A stretch of 64,000 bases of DNA from contig NZ_BMZE01000002.1 of the NCBI RefSeq assembly GCF_014652635.1, forward strand, positions 725,562-789,561, read 5' to 3'. Position 1 is the stretch's first letter; each line of letters begins with the position of its first letter. The notes beneath the pieces were generated by a model. It was not told the origin of the DNA, searched no databases, and worked only from the letters and a program-made list of their open reading frames with translations. Shown one piece after another: positions 1 through 7,418 of this stretch. The translations under genes were made by a program, and so were the position numbers. Source of the stretch: Devosia pacifica (GTDB taxonomy: Bacteria > Pseudomonadota > Alphaproteobacteria > Rhizobiales > Devosiaceae).

Positions 1-4
1 TGAG

Positions 5-439
5 GTGGCCCATACCGGAGCGAAAAAGGCCGTTGGTGACTATATCATCGGCATCGCGCAGGAAGAGGCAGAAGGCATGTATCGGCCGAATGCGAGCGGG
101 GAACTCGTCTGGCAAGCACCGGGTGAAGAGAACTGCCATCTCGAAGTCGCGGTATGCGATGGCGATGACAAACGCTTCGTTCCGGGACTCTCCGTAAAGG
201 CCACGCTAACATCGGAATCCGGCGAACGCATCGGCCCCTTCGAGGTACCCTTCATCTGGCACCCCGGCCTCCTGCACTATGGTACCAATGTGAAGATCCC
301 CGGCAGCGGCAAGTACGATGTCACCGTTCACATAGCACCGGCGCCGTTTGCCCGGCACGACAAGACCAATGGCAAGCGCTATGGCGAGGCTGTCGAGGTG
401 GTGTTCGAAAAGGTCGATATCGAGGCTGGCCAGGAATAG
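5..439 (+). CDS. Tp34/P19-type iron-transport-associated protein, 5' end probably cut
   Basis: This looks like a member of the Fe2+ transport-associated (Tp34/P19, Pfam Iron_transport) family. Family hallmarks visible are EEAEGMYRP near residue 20, a beta-sandwich core, and a WHPGLLHYGTN stretch near residue 86 followed by GSGKYDVTVHI. Histidines in the last two stretches are the usual metal-ligand candidates. A GTG start at position 5 is possible, but the frame is open to the window edge, so the true start may lie upstream. No signal peptide is visible in the part seen. P19 relatives are periplasmic and act with FTR1 iron permeases, but no partner is visible here. Its 3' end converges on the lacI-type gene. 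The family call is fairly sure; localisation is unknown. Confidence 0.7.
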   Translation: MAHTGAKKAVGDYIIGIAQEEAEGMYRPNASGELVWQAPGEENCHLEVAVCDGDDKRFVPGLSVKATLTSESGERIGPFEVPFIWHPGLLHYGTNVKIPGSGKYDVTVHIAPAPFARHDKTNGKRYGEAVEVVFEKVDIEAGQE

Positions 440-451
440 CGGAAACTCCCG

Positions 452-1477
452 CTACTTCTCGGTAAAGCGAGAGACCGAGTTGCGCACGATCAACTCGCTG
501 CGCAAAAACACCTCGCGCTGGCGCGGTGGTTCGCCTTCCAGAAGCGTCAGCAGCATGTTCATTGCCTCCTCGCCGATCTTTCGGCGAGGCTGCTTCATCG
601 TCGTCAGGGCGGGGGTCACAAAACTCGCAAAGGCGATGTCGTCAAATCCCATGACAGAGAATTGTCGCGGCAGAACATAGCCGCGATTGTTGAGGGCCAT
701 GAAAACGCCGAGGGCTGTCGCGTCGTTGACGCAGAGAAAGGCGCTCGGCAGCACATCGCGTACGAACATGTGCTCGGTGGCCTGCCGCCCGCTCTCGGTC
801 GTGCCATCGCCCGGCAGGATCAGGCGTTCATCGACGCTCAGCCCCGCTTGTGCAAGGGCGGCACGATAGCCTTCCTCGCGCAAGGCGTTGATCCGGCGCG
901 CCGGTGAGCGACCGATAAAGGCGATGCGCTGGTGCCCTTGCGACACGAGATGCTCGGCCGCGATGCGCGCGCCCTCGAAATTGTCGACCCCGACGAAGGG
1001 TACGTCATGGTTCAGCACCGGCTCGTTAACCGCCACCATTGGCGGCAAGCGAACTGAGGGGTCCGCATCGGCGAGCCCAAAGGGAAGGTGGCCGGTAAAC
1101 AGGATCAGCCCGTCCGCCTGGTTTGAGCTGATGAACTTAAGGTAGTCCGCCTCGCGTTCCGGGTCGTTCTGGGTATTGCCGATGAGAACGCCATAGCCGC
1201 GCGTGCTGGCAGCAATTTCGAGCCCAACGAGAATGTTCGAGAAGTTCGGATCGCCGACATCGGGGGCAAGGATGAGGATCATGTTCGCGCGTCGCATGCG
1301 CAGCGACCGCGCCATCGCGTTCGTCGTATAACCGGTGCGCGCGATTGCATCGGTCACACGGCGACGGGTTTCGTCGGCGACCTTTCGCGGCTCGTTGATC
1401 GCTCGGCTGACCGTTGCGATCGAAACCCCCGCAATGGCAGCCACGTCCTCGATCGTGGCCAGTTTGCGATGATGCAT
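452..1477 (-). CDS. LacI-family transcriptional regulator
   Basis: A 341-residue LacI/GalR-family repressor. The N-terminal helix-turn-helix (residues about 6-50) carries TIEDVAAIAGVSIATVSRAIN, and a periplasmic-binding-protein-like sugar sensor follows (LILAPDVGDPNFSNI, then VGVDNFEGARIAAEHL and GFDDIAFA). An in-frame start 24 codons upstream (1549) exists, but the sequence before the second Met is proline/threonine-rich and not family-like, so 1477 was chosen. The gene is divergent from the sugar ABC operon starting at 1683. The two TGTAAA-type operators in the 200-bp gap make it the likely local repressor of that operon, released by the imported sugar or a derivative. The effector is not known. 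Confidence 0.9.
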   Translation of the reverse strand: MHHRKLATIEDVAAIAGVSIATVSRAINEPRKVADETRRRVTDAIARTGYTTNAMARSLRMRRANMILILAPDVGDPNFSNILVGLEIAASTRGYGVLIGNTQNDPEREADYLKFISSNQADGLILFTGHLPFGLADADPSVRLPPMVAVNEPVLNHDVPFVGVDNFEGARIAAEHLVSQGHQRIAFIGRSPARRINALREEGYRAALAQAGLSVDERLILPGDGTTESGRQATEHMFVRDVLPSAFLCVNDATALGVFMALNNRGYVLPRQFSVMGFDDIAFASFVTPALTTMKQPRRKIGEEAMNMLLTLLEGEPPRQREVFLRSELIVRNSVSRFTEK

Positions 1478-1589
1478 CAGGCTGCTCCGCACCGGCACCG
1501 GGCCCAATGTGCCCGCGGTCGCCGTCCCCTTTATCAGAGCCGGCCCCAAGCGCCAGAGGCTCGGGCGGCTCGATCTCCTCCAGTGCGAC

Positions 1590-1603
1590 TGTAAACCTTT
1601 ACA
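1590..1603. promoter_or_regulatory. LacI-type operator 1
   Basis: TGTAAACCTTTACA is a perfect inverted repeat of TGTAAA with a two-base CC centre. LacI-family sites usually have the same arms with a CG centre. It lies in the divergent gap between the LacI-type regulator and the sugar ABC operon. Its right half, TTTACA, could also be a -35 hexamer (five of six to TTGACA), followed 17 bases later by a weak -10 TACACA. Repression by occlusion is inferred. Confidence 0.7.
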
Positions 1604-1610
1604 TCATGGA

Positions 1611-1624
1611 TGAAAACCTTTACA
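1611..1624. promoter_or_regulatory. LacI-type operator 2
   Basis: TGAAAACCTTTACA differs from operator 1 at one base and is centred exactly 21 bp from it, two helical turns. It would place a second repressor dimer on the same DNA face, over the candidate -10 of the sugar ABC operon. Confidence 0.6.
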
Positions 1625-1682
1625 CACGAGGTATCGGGAAGAGCCACGAGAAGCGGCCATCCGGTTTGGGGAGGTATCAGGA

Positions 1683-3203
1683 ATGTCGGAAGCGACACCT
1701 GACGGTGCAATCCTGTCAGCAAGCAGGGTCAGCAAATCATTCGGCGAAATTCCGGTGCTGTTCAGCATCGATTTCGATGTTCGCCCGGGTGAGGTTCACG
1801 CCATCATTGGTGAAAACGGCGCCGGCAAGTCCACTCTCATCAAGATACTCTCCGGGTTCGAGCAGCCAACATCAGGCAGCATCATTTATGACGGCGATCG
1901 CGCGGTTCTGCCGCCCAATGGCGAGGCTGAGGCGAGGGGGATCGTCCTCATCCACCAGGAACTCAACCTTGCCGAGCATCTGAGCGTCACCGATTCGATT
2001 TTTCTCGGGCGCGAACTGCATCGCTATGGCCTGCTTGACCTGAAGACGATGCGGGAACGCGCTCGCGCAATCCTCGACAGGCTGGATGTTCGCGTTGATC
2101 CCGATGCGCGCATCTCAAGTCTTTCCGTTGCCGACAAGCAAATGGTCGAGATCGCCAAGGCGATCAACCGCGATGCGCGCGTCTTGATCATGGATGAGCC
2201 AACGGCGGTGCTCAGCGTCGCCGAGACCAAGACATTGTTCGAGCAGATCCGCCGGCTAACCGAACAAGGCGTCGCCATCGTTTTCATTTCGCACAAGCTC
2301 GATGAAATCATGGCCTTGGCCAATCGTGTCACCGTGCTGCGGGACGGACAGTTGATCGCGACGATGAACACCTCGGCGCTCACACCGGACTCCATCGCGC
2401 AGATGATGGTCGGGCGTGAGCTGTCGAATCTGTACCCGCCCAAGAAAGAGCCTGATGTCGATGCACCAGTGGTGCTCTCCGTCCGCGGCTTGTCGGCGCC
2501 AGGCATCTCCAACGTGTCGTTCGACCTGCGCGGTGGCGAAATTCTAGGCTTTGCCGGTCTTATCGGCTCCGGGCGCACGGCAGTGGCCGAGGCGGTGGTT
2601 GGCCTGGTGGTGCCGGAAGAGGGAGAGATCAGCCTTAACGGGCAGCCGGTAGCGTTTTCAGATGTGCGGGAGTCGCTAGCGGCGGGGCTCGCCTATATGA
2701 CCAAGGACCGCAAAGGGCGCGGCCTCCTGCTCAATATGGGGCTTGAGCCGAACCTGACGCTGGCAACCCTTCCAAAGCACCGGCGCGGCGGCTTTCTCAC
2801 CGCATCGAGCGAACATCAGGCGCTGGAGCGCGCTGTGCGGCGGTTCGATATTCGCGCGCGTGATCCGTCCGTCGGTGTCGGTCAGCTGTCGGGCGGCAAC
2901 CAGCAAAAGCTGCTGCTGGCCAAGTGCATGGAATCCGATCCCGACATCGTCATCATGGATGAGCCGACACGCGGCATCGATGTCGGCACCAAGCAGCAGA
3001 TCTACCACATCATCGCGGCGCTCGCCGCCGAAGGCAAATCCGTGATCGTCATCTCGTCAGAAATGCAGGAAGTGATCGGTCTGTCGCACCGTGTGCTCGT
3101 CATGCGGGAAGGCCGTATGGCCGGCCTTCTCGAGGGTGCCGAAATCAACGAGGCCGAAATCATGCGTTACGCGGCCGGGGTCAAGCAGGGAGAGGTTTCA
3201 TGA
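1683..3203 (+). CDS. Sugar ABC transporter ATP-binding protein (RbsA/MglA type)
   Basis: A 506-residue double-cassette ATPase of the carbohydrate uptake CUT2 class, peripheral to the inner membrane. The first cassette has Walker A GENGAGKS at residues 43-50, the variant signature SVADKQMVEIAKAI, and Walker B VLIMDEPTAVL. The second has the degenerate Walker A (GLIGSGRT) typical of the class, the signature LSGGNQQKLLLAK, and VIMDEPTRGID. It overlaps the permease gene by 4 bases and is the first gene of the LacI-flanked operon. The sugar cannot be read from the ATPase. Neighbouring alpha-glucan enzymes and a GH38-like hydrolase hint at an oligosaccharide-derived sugar. Confidence 0.93.
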   Translation: MSEATPDGAILSASRVSKSFGEIPVLFSIDFDVRPGEVHAIIGENGAGKSTLIKILSGFEQPTSGSIIYDGDRAVLPPNGEAEARGIVLIHQELNLAEHLSVTDSIFLGRELHRYGLLDLKTMRERARAILDRLDVRVDPDARISSLSVADKQMVEIAKAINRDARVLIMDEPTAVLSVAETKTLFEQIRRLTEQGVAIVFISHKLDEIMALANRVTVLRDGQLIATMNTSALTPDSIAQMMVGRELSNLYPPKKEPDVDAPVVLSVRGLSAPGISNVSFDLRGGEILGFAGLIGSGRTAVAEAVVGLVVPEEGEISLNGQPVAFSDVRESLAAGLAYMTKDRKGRGLLLNMGLEPNLTLATLPKHRRGGFLTASSEHQALERAVRRFDIRARDPSVGVGQLSGGNQQKLLLAKCMESDPDIVIMDEPTRGIDVGTKQQIYHIIAALAAEGKSVIVISSEMQEVIGLSHRVLVMREGRMAGLLEGAEINEAEIMRYAAGVKQGEVS

Positions 3204-4222
3204 GTCTGGCAAGCGCCGGAACTGACAGGCTGCGCGGCATGCGGATCGATCTGAAGACGGCGGGGCCGCTGGTCGCCCTGATCCTGCTATGCGTTCTTGG
3301 ATATTCGCTCAACCCGCTTTTCCTTGCGGAAGGCAATGTGAGCAATCTCCTGACCCGGTCGGCGTTCATCGGCATTATCGCGGTCGGGGCGACATTCGTC
3401 ATCACTGCCGGCGGCATCGACCTGTCAGTCGGCTCGATGGCAGCCTTCATCGCCGGCATGATGATCATCGTCATGAACTGGGCGGTGGAGAGCATGGGCG
3501 TTTCGGTCGGCACGGTGCTGCTTGGCATCGGCTGCTCGCTGATCCTTGGCATCGGCGCCGGGTTCATCAACGGGTTTCTAACGACCAAGGGCAAGATCGA
3601 AGCGTTCATCGTCACGCTTGGCACGATGGGCATTTATCGTTCGCTGATCACTTATTTCGCCAATGGCGGCACCTTGTCGCTCGATTCCGATGCGCGCCAG
3701 ATCTACCGGCCGATCTACTACGATTCCCTGCTCGGCATTCCGATTCCGGTCTGGGTGTTCATTGTCGTGGCGCTGATCGGCTGGGTGTTGATGAACCGCA
3801 CCGCGTTCGGACGCTATTGCATGGCAATCGGCTCGAGCGAGCACGTCGCACGCTACTCGGCCATCAAGGTCGATCGGGTGCGCACCATCACCTACATCCT
3901 TCAGGGACTGTGTGTGTCACTCGCCACAATCATTTACGTGCCGCGGCTCGGCTCGGCATCCTCCGCCACTGGCGTCCTTTGGGAACTAGAGGCAATTGCA
4001 GCCGTGATCATCGGCGGCACGGTGCTCAAAGGGGGCTACGGGCGGATCGGGGGCACGGTTATCGGGGCTCTGATCCTCACCGCCATCGGCAATATCCTGA
4101 ACCTGACCGAGATCATCTCGAACTACCTCAACGGGGCGGTGCAGGGCGTCATCATCATCGCTGCGGTCTATCTGCAGCGTGGCAGTTTCCGGGCCGGGCG
4201 AAAGAAAACTCCGGCTCAGTAA
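3200..4222 (+). CDS. Sugar ABC transporter permease (RbsC type)
   Basis: A 340-residue polytopic inner-membrane permease of the CUT2/BPD_transp_2 family. It has many hydrophobic segments and the family motif region FVITAGGIDLSVGSMAAF near residue 70, plus IIGGTVLKGGYGRIGGT near residue 270. The start overlaps the upstream ATPase stop as ATGA, which implies translational coupling. It would form the homodimeric channel served by the ATPase and by the binding protein encoded next. Confidence 0.93.
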   Translation: MSLASAGTDRLRGMRIDLKTAGPLVALILLCVLGYSLNPLFLAEGNVSNLLTRSAFIGIIAVGATFVITAGGIDLSVGSMAAFIAGMMIIVMNWAVESMGVSVGTVLLGIGCSLILGIGAGFINGFLTTKGKIEAFIVTLGTMGIYRSLITYFANGGTLSLDSDARQIYRPIYYDSLLGIPIPVWVFIVVALIGWVLMNRTAFGRYCMAIGSSEHVARYSAIKVDRVRTITYILQGLCVSLATIIYVPRLGSASSATGVLWELEAIAAVIIGGTVLKGGYGRIGGTVIGALILTAIGNILNLTEIISNYLNGAVQGVIIIAAVYLQRGSFRAGRKKTPAQ

Positions 4223-4226
4223 ACGT

Positions 4227-4246
4227 CCACCGCCGGGGGGCGGTGG
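4227..4246 (+). other. Intergenic GC hairpin before the binding-protein gene
   Basis: CCACCGCC-GGGG-GGCGGTGG, an 8-bp perfect stem with a four-base loop, sits between the permease stop and the binding-protein start. There is no T-tract, so it is more likely an mRNA-stability or processing element that lets the binding protein be made in excess than a terminator. Confidence 0.5.
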
Positions 4247-4289
4247 GTGAACCGGCGCCCAAGGGCGTCATCCATAGGGAGGAGACTTC

Positions 4290-5240
4290 ATGTTTCTCAA
4301 GCAAGTTACACTGGCGTTGACGGCGACGACCGTTCTAGCCGGCGCCGCAATGGCACAGGACGAACAGGTGCGGATCGGCGTCTCGATCCCGGCTGCCACT
4401 CACGGCTGGGCCGGTGGGCTGAACTGGCACGCCCAGGAAGCCGAAAGCCGGATCGAAGCGCAGTACGACAATATCGATATCGTTCTCGTCACAGCAGATA
4501 GCCCCGGCGATCAGGCCAGCGATATCGAGGACCTGATTTCGGTCCAGCAGATCGACGCGCTCGTCGTTCTGCCGTTCGAATCCGATCCGCTGGTTGAACC
4601 GGTTCGCCAGGCAAAAGAAGCAGGCGCCTTCATTACCGTGGTCGATCGTGGTCTGCCCGACACCAGCATCCAGGATGTCTATGTTGCCGGCAACAACTCG
4701 GAACTGGGTTCGGTTTCGGCTGACTACATGATGTCGCGCCTCAGCGAGGGCGATAACATCGTCATTCTGCGCGGTATTCCGACCGTCATCGATACCGAGC
4801 GTTTCGATGCCTTCATGGCGGGCATTGAAGGCTCCGGCATCAATGTACTGGACGATGAGTTCGCCAACTGGAACCGCGATGATGGCTTCGAGGTGATGCA
4901 GGACTTCCTGTCCCGCTTCCCCGATATCGATGCCGTCTGGGCCCAGGACGACGACATCGCCATGGGCGTGGTCGAGGCCATCCGCCAGGCTGGTCGCGAG
5001 GATGAGATGTTCGTTGTCGGCGGCGCCGGCATGAAGGACGTCATTCAGGGCATCATGGAAGGCAACGAACTGATCCCGGTCGACGTGCTGTATCCGCCTG
5101 CGATGATTGCAACAGCGATGGACATCACTGTCGCCAATTTCACGTCGAACGGCCCGGTGCAGGGCGAATACATTCTCGGTGCGCCGCTGATCACTCAGGA
5201 AAACGCCGAGCAGTTCTACTATCCCGACAGCCCGTTCTGA
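4290..5240 (+). CDS. Periplasmic sugar-binding protein (RbsB type)
   Basis: A 316-residue substrate-binding protein of the peripla_BP_4 family. The N-terminus is a signal peptide with cleavage likely after AMA near residue 22. The mature part starts QVRIGVSIPAATHGWAGGLN, the ligand-binding opening strand of RbsB-like proteins. Other landmarks are QQIDALVVLPFESDPL, VDRGLPDT, and VWAQDDDIAMGVVEAI in the second lobe. A GGAGGAG ribosome-binding site precedes the ATG. It completes a one-ATPase, one-permease, one-binding-protein set and is followed by a strong terminator. Sugar specificity is not deducible by eye. Confidence 0.93.
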   Translation: MFLKQVTLALTATTVLAGAAMAQDEQVRIGVSIPAATHGWAGGLNWHAQEAESRIEAQYDNIDIVLVTADSPGDQASDIEDLISVQQIDALVVLPFESDPLVEPVRQAKEAGAFITVVDRGLPDTSIQDVYVAGNNSELGSVSADYMMSRLSEGDNIVILRGIPTVIDTERFDAFMAGIEGSGINVLDDEFANWNRDDGFEVMQDFLSRFPDIDAVWAQDDDIAMGVVEAIRQAGREDEMFVVGGAGMKDVIQGIMEGNELIPVDVLYPPAMIATAMDITVANFTSNGPVQGEYILGAPLITQENAEQFYYPDSPF

Positions 5241-5268
5241 TCGCAGGCTAGGCGTTTTTTTTACCTGG

Positions 5269-5296
5269 AAGGGTCGGCACTTGTGCCGGCCCTTTT
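5269..5296 (+). terminator. Rho-independent terminator after the sugar ABC operon
   Basis: AAGGGTCGGCA and TGCCGGCCCTT form an 11-bp stem with one T-G pair around a short loop, followed by TTTT. It closes the RbsA-C-B type operon. Confidence 0.8.
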
Positions 5297-5377
5297 CTGT
5301 TGCATTGGGCGAGATTGCTGGGGGTGCCGCGATCGGCTATGCCCAAGATACGTAGGCATCGGCTTGGGGGGCAGAGC

Positions 5378-7303
5378 ATGGCCGCTTCTAAAATTCATCT
5401 CGTTTTCAAGACGCATCTAGATATCGGCTTCACAGATCTCGCCGCTAATGTCCGCCGCCAGTACCATGAGCGGTTTATTCCGCAGGCGATTGCGACAGCG
5501 GAGCATTTTTACGCGGAAGACGCGCAGCGGCCGGCCTTCGTTTGGACCACAGGCGCTTGGCTGATCTGGGATCACCTGCACCGGGGCGATCGTCAGTCGG
5601 TCGAGCGGCTGGTCTCTGCCATCGAGCGCGGGCTGATCACGTGGCACGCCCTGCCATTTACGACGCACAGCGAACTCATGTCGCCGGCGCTGTTCCGTGC
5701 AGGTCTGTCCTACGCCAAGGAACTTGATGAGCGCTTCGGCCGCCAGACGACTGGCGCCAAGATGACTGATGTTCCGGGGCATACGCTCGGCATCGTCCCG
5801 CTTCTCGCGGAAGCGGGCGTCAAGTTCCTGCATCTCGGCGTCAATACCGCAAGTCCAGTGCCCGACGTGCCGCCGATCTTTCGCTGGCGGGCGCCCGATG
5901 AAACCGAAGTCGTGGTGATGTATCAAGGCTCGTACGGCGCGACGGACTTTCCAGCCGGGCCGGATATCGGGCTCAGCTTCGCGCATACGGAAGACAATAT
6001 CGGTCCGCAAAGCGTTGGGCAGACGGTCGAGGCGCTTCGGTCGCTGTCCCGGCAGTATCCAGATGCCGAGATCGTGGCATCAACGCTCGATGCGTTCGGC
6101 GAGGCCATGTGGGCCCGCCGCGAGCAGTTCCCGATCATCACTGAGGAGATTGGTGACAGCTGGATCTACGGCGCAGCCTCAGATCCACTGAAACTGACGA
6201 AGTTCCGGGCCCTGCAGCAGCTTCATGATGGCTGGGCCAATGATATGACCGCCGAACGGCTTGCCTTTGCGCGAGGCCTTGCAATGGTCGCCGAGCATAC
6301 CTGGGGCGTCGATATCAAGACTTATCTGCGTGACACCAGGGCCTGGGACCAAGCCGATTTCGCCAAAGCGCGCCAGAACGACTATCGCTTCAGACTTGCC
6401 GAACGCTCGTGGCAGGAGCAGCGGGACTATATCGATGACGCCTTGGCAGAACTCGGGCCGGCGGATCGTCAGGCAGCAGACCGCGCTCTGGAGCCGCTTT
6501 CAGTTCCCGCCGCGATGGAGCCAACTGAAGGCACCAGCCTGATCGATGGCGGCTGGTCGGCCGAACTTGATCCTCAAACCGGGGACATCAAAAATCTTGT
6601 CAGCCCTCAGGGTATGCGGATCGAAGGCCGCGGTGGCAGCCTGATCGGCTATCGCCATGAAAGCTATGACTGGGCTGCACTGCAGGCCCATCTCGACACG
6701 TATCTGCAGCACCGGCTGGAATGGGCGATCCTTGACCACGATAAGCCGGGTCTGGCAGGGGCCAAGACAGCCCGCACCGCTACTCATGTGCCGCGCCACG
6801 CGGGTGTTGCCGATGGTCGCATCGCCGTCGCACAGCTTGATTCGGCAGCCTACCAGCAACTTGGCGCGCCGAGCCGCTGCGAATGGCATTTGCGCGGCAT
6901 CGACGAGCACAATGTCGAAGTGACCCTCGTCTTGCGCACAAAGCTCGCCAACCGCATGCCGGAGGCTGGGTTTATGCATGTCACGCCAACCGATGCTCAC
7001 GTCTGGCGCCTCAGAAAAATGGGCTTGTGGCACAACTCAGACGATATCGTACGGCGCGGCGGTGGCCAGTTGCAGGGTATCGAAGCGGCGTCGGCCAAAT
7101 CGGCAGGCCGCGGTCTGTCCGTTGTGCCGCTCGACATGACCCTAGTGTCCCCGTTTGGCGCGCCATTCCTGCCGTTCCAGCCCGAGGTGCCGGACTTTTC
7201 GGGCGGCTTGCGGTTCAATCTCTATAACAACAAATGGGGCACCAATTTCACCATGTGGTGGGAGGGCGACATCACCTACCGGATGCGCCTTTCCATCGAT
7301 TGA
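5378..7303 (+). CDS. GH38-like glycoside hydrolase (DUF5054 family)
   Basis: A 641-residue protein resembling the DUF5054 family, whose N-terminal half has the (beta/alpha)7 fold of GH38 alpha-mannosidases. The metal-site opening motif HLDIGFTD is at residues 13-20, and KMTDVPGHTLG near residue 130 supplies another conserved Asp/His. WGVDIKTYL lies near residue 310, and the C-terminal half is beta-rich. No signal peptide is seen, so it is probably cytoplasmic. The start at 5378 was preferred over 5300 because a GGGGGG ribosome-binding site precedes it and family similarity begins there. Its position after the sugar ABC operon suggests it trims an imported glycoside. Substrate is unknown; mannoside is only a family-based guess. 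Confidence 0.75.
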   Translation: MAASKIHLVFKTHLDIGFTDLAANVRRQYHERFIPQAIATAEHFYAEDAQRPAFVWTTGAWLIWDHLHRGDRQSVERLVSAIERGLITWHALPFTTHSELMSPALFRAGLSYAKELDERFGRQTTGAKMTDVPGHTLGIVPLLAEAGVKFLHLGVNTASPVPDVPPIFRWRAPDETEVVVMYQGSYGATDFPAGPDIGLSFAHTEDNIGPQSVGQTVEALRSLSRQYPDAEIVASTLDAFGEAMWARREQFPIITEEIGDSWIYGAASDPLKLTKFRALQQLHDGWANDMTAERLAFARGLAMVAEHTWGVDIKTYLRDTRAWDQADFAKARQNDYRFRLAERSWQEQRDYIDDALAELGPADRQAADRALEPLSVPAAMEPTEGTSLIDGGWSAELDPQTGDIKNLVSPQGMRIEGRGGSLIGYRHESYDWAALQAHLDTYLQHRLEWAILDHDKPGLAGAKTARTATHVPRHAGVADGRIAVAQLDSAAYQQLGAPSRCEWHLRGIDEHNVEVTLVLRTKLANRMPEAGFMHVTPTDAHVWRLRKMGLWHNSDDIVRRGGGQLQGIEAASAKSAGRGLSVVPLDMTLVSPFGAPFLPFQPEVPDFSGGLRFNLYNNKWGTNFTMWWEGDITYRMRLSID

Positions 7304-7418
7304 TCGCCCTTACTGCGACTGGACCAAAAGTCGTTTTTCAATCTTGGCCTTGACTGTTTGCGAACCAACCGGGACGCTGAGCGTTGCGTGACTATTGGCA
7401 GGCAGAGGGGCTTGGACC

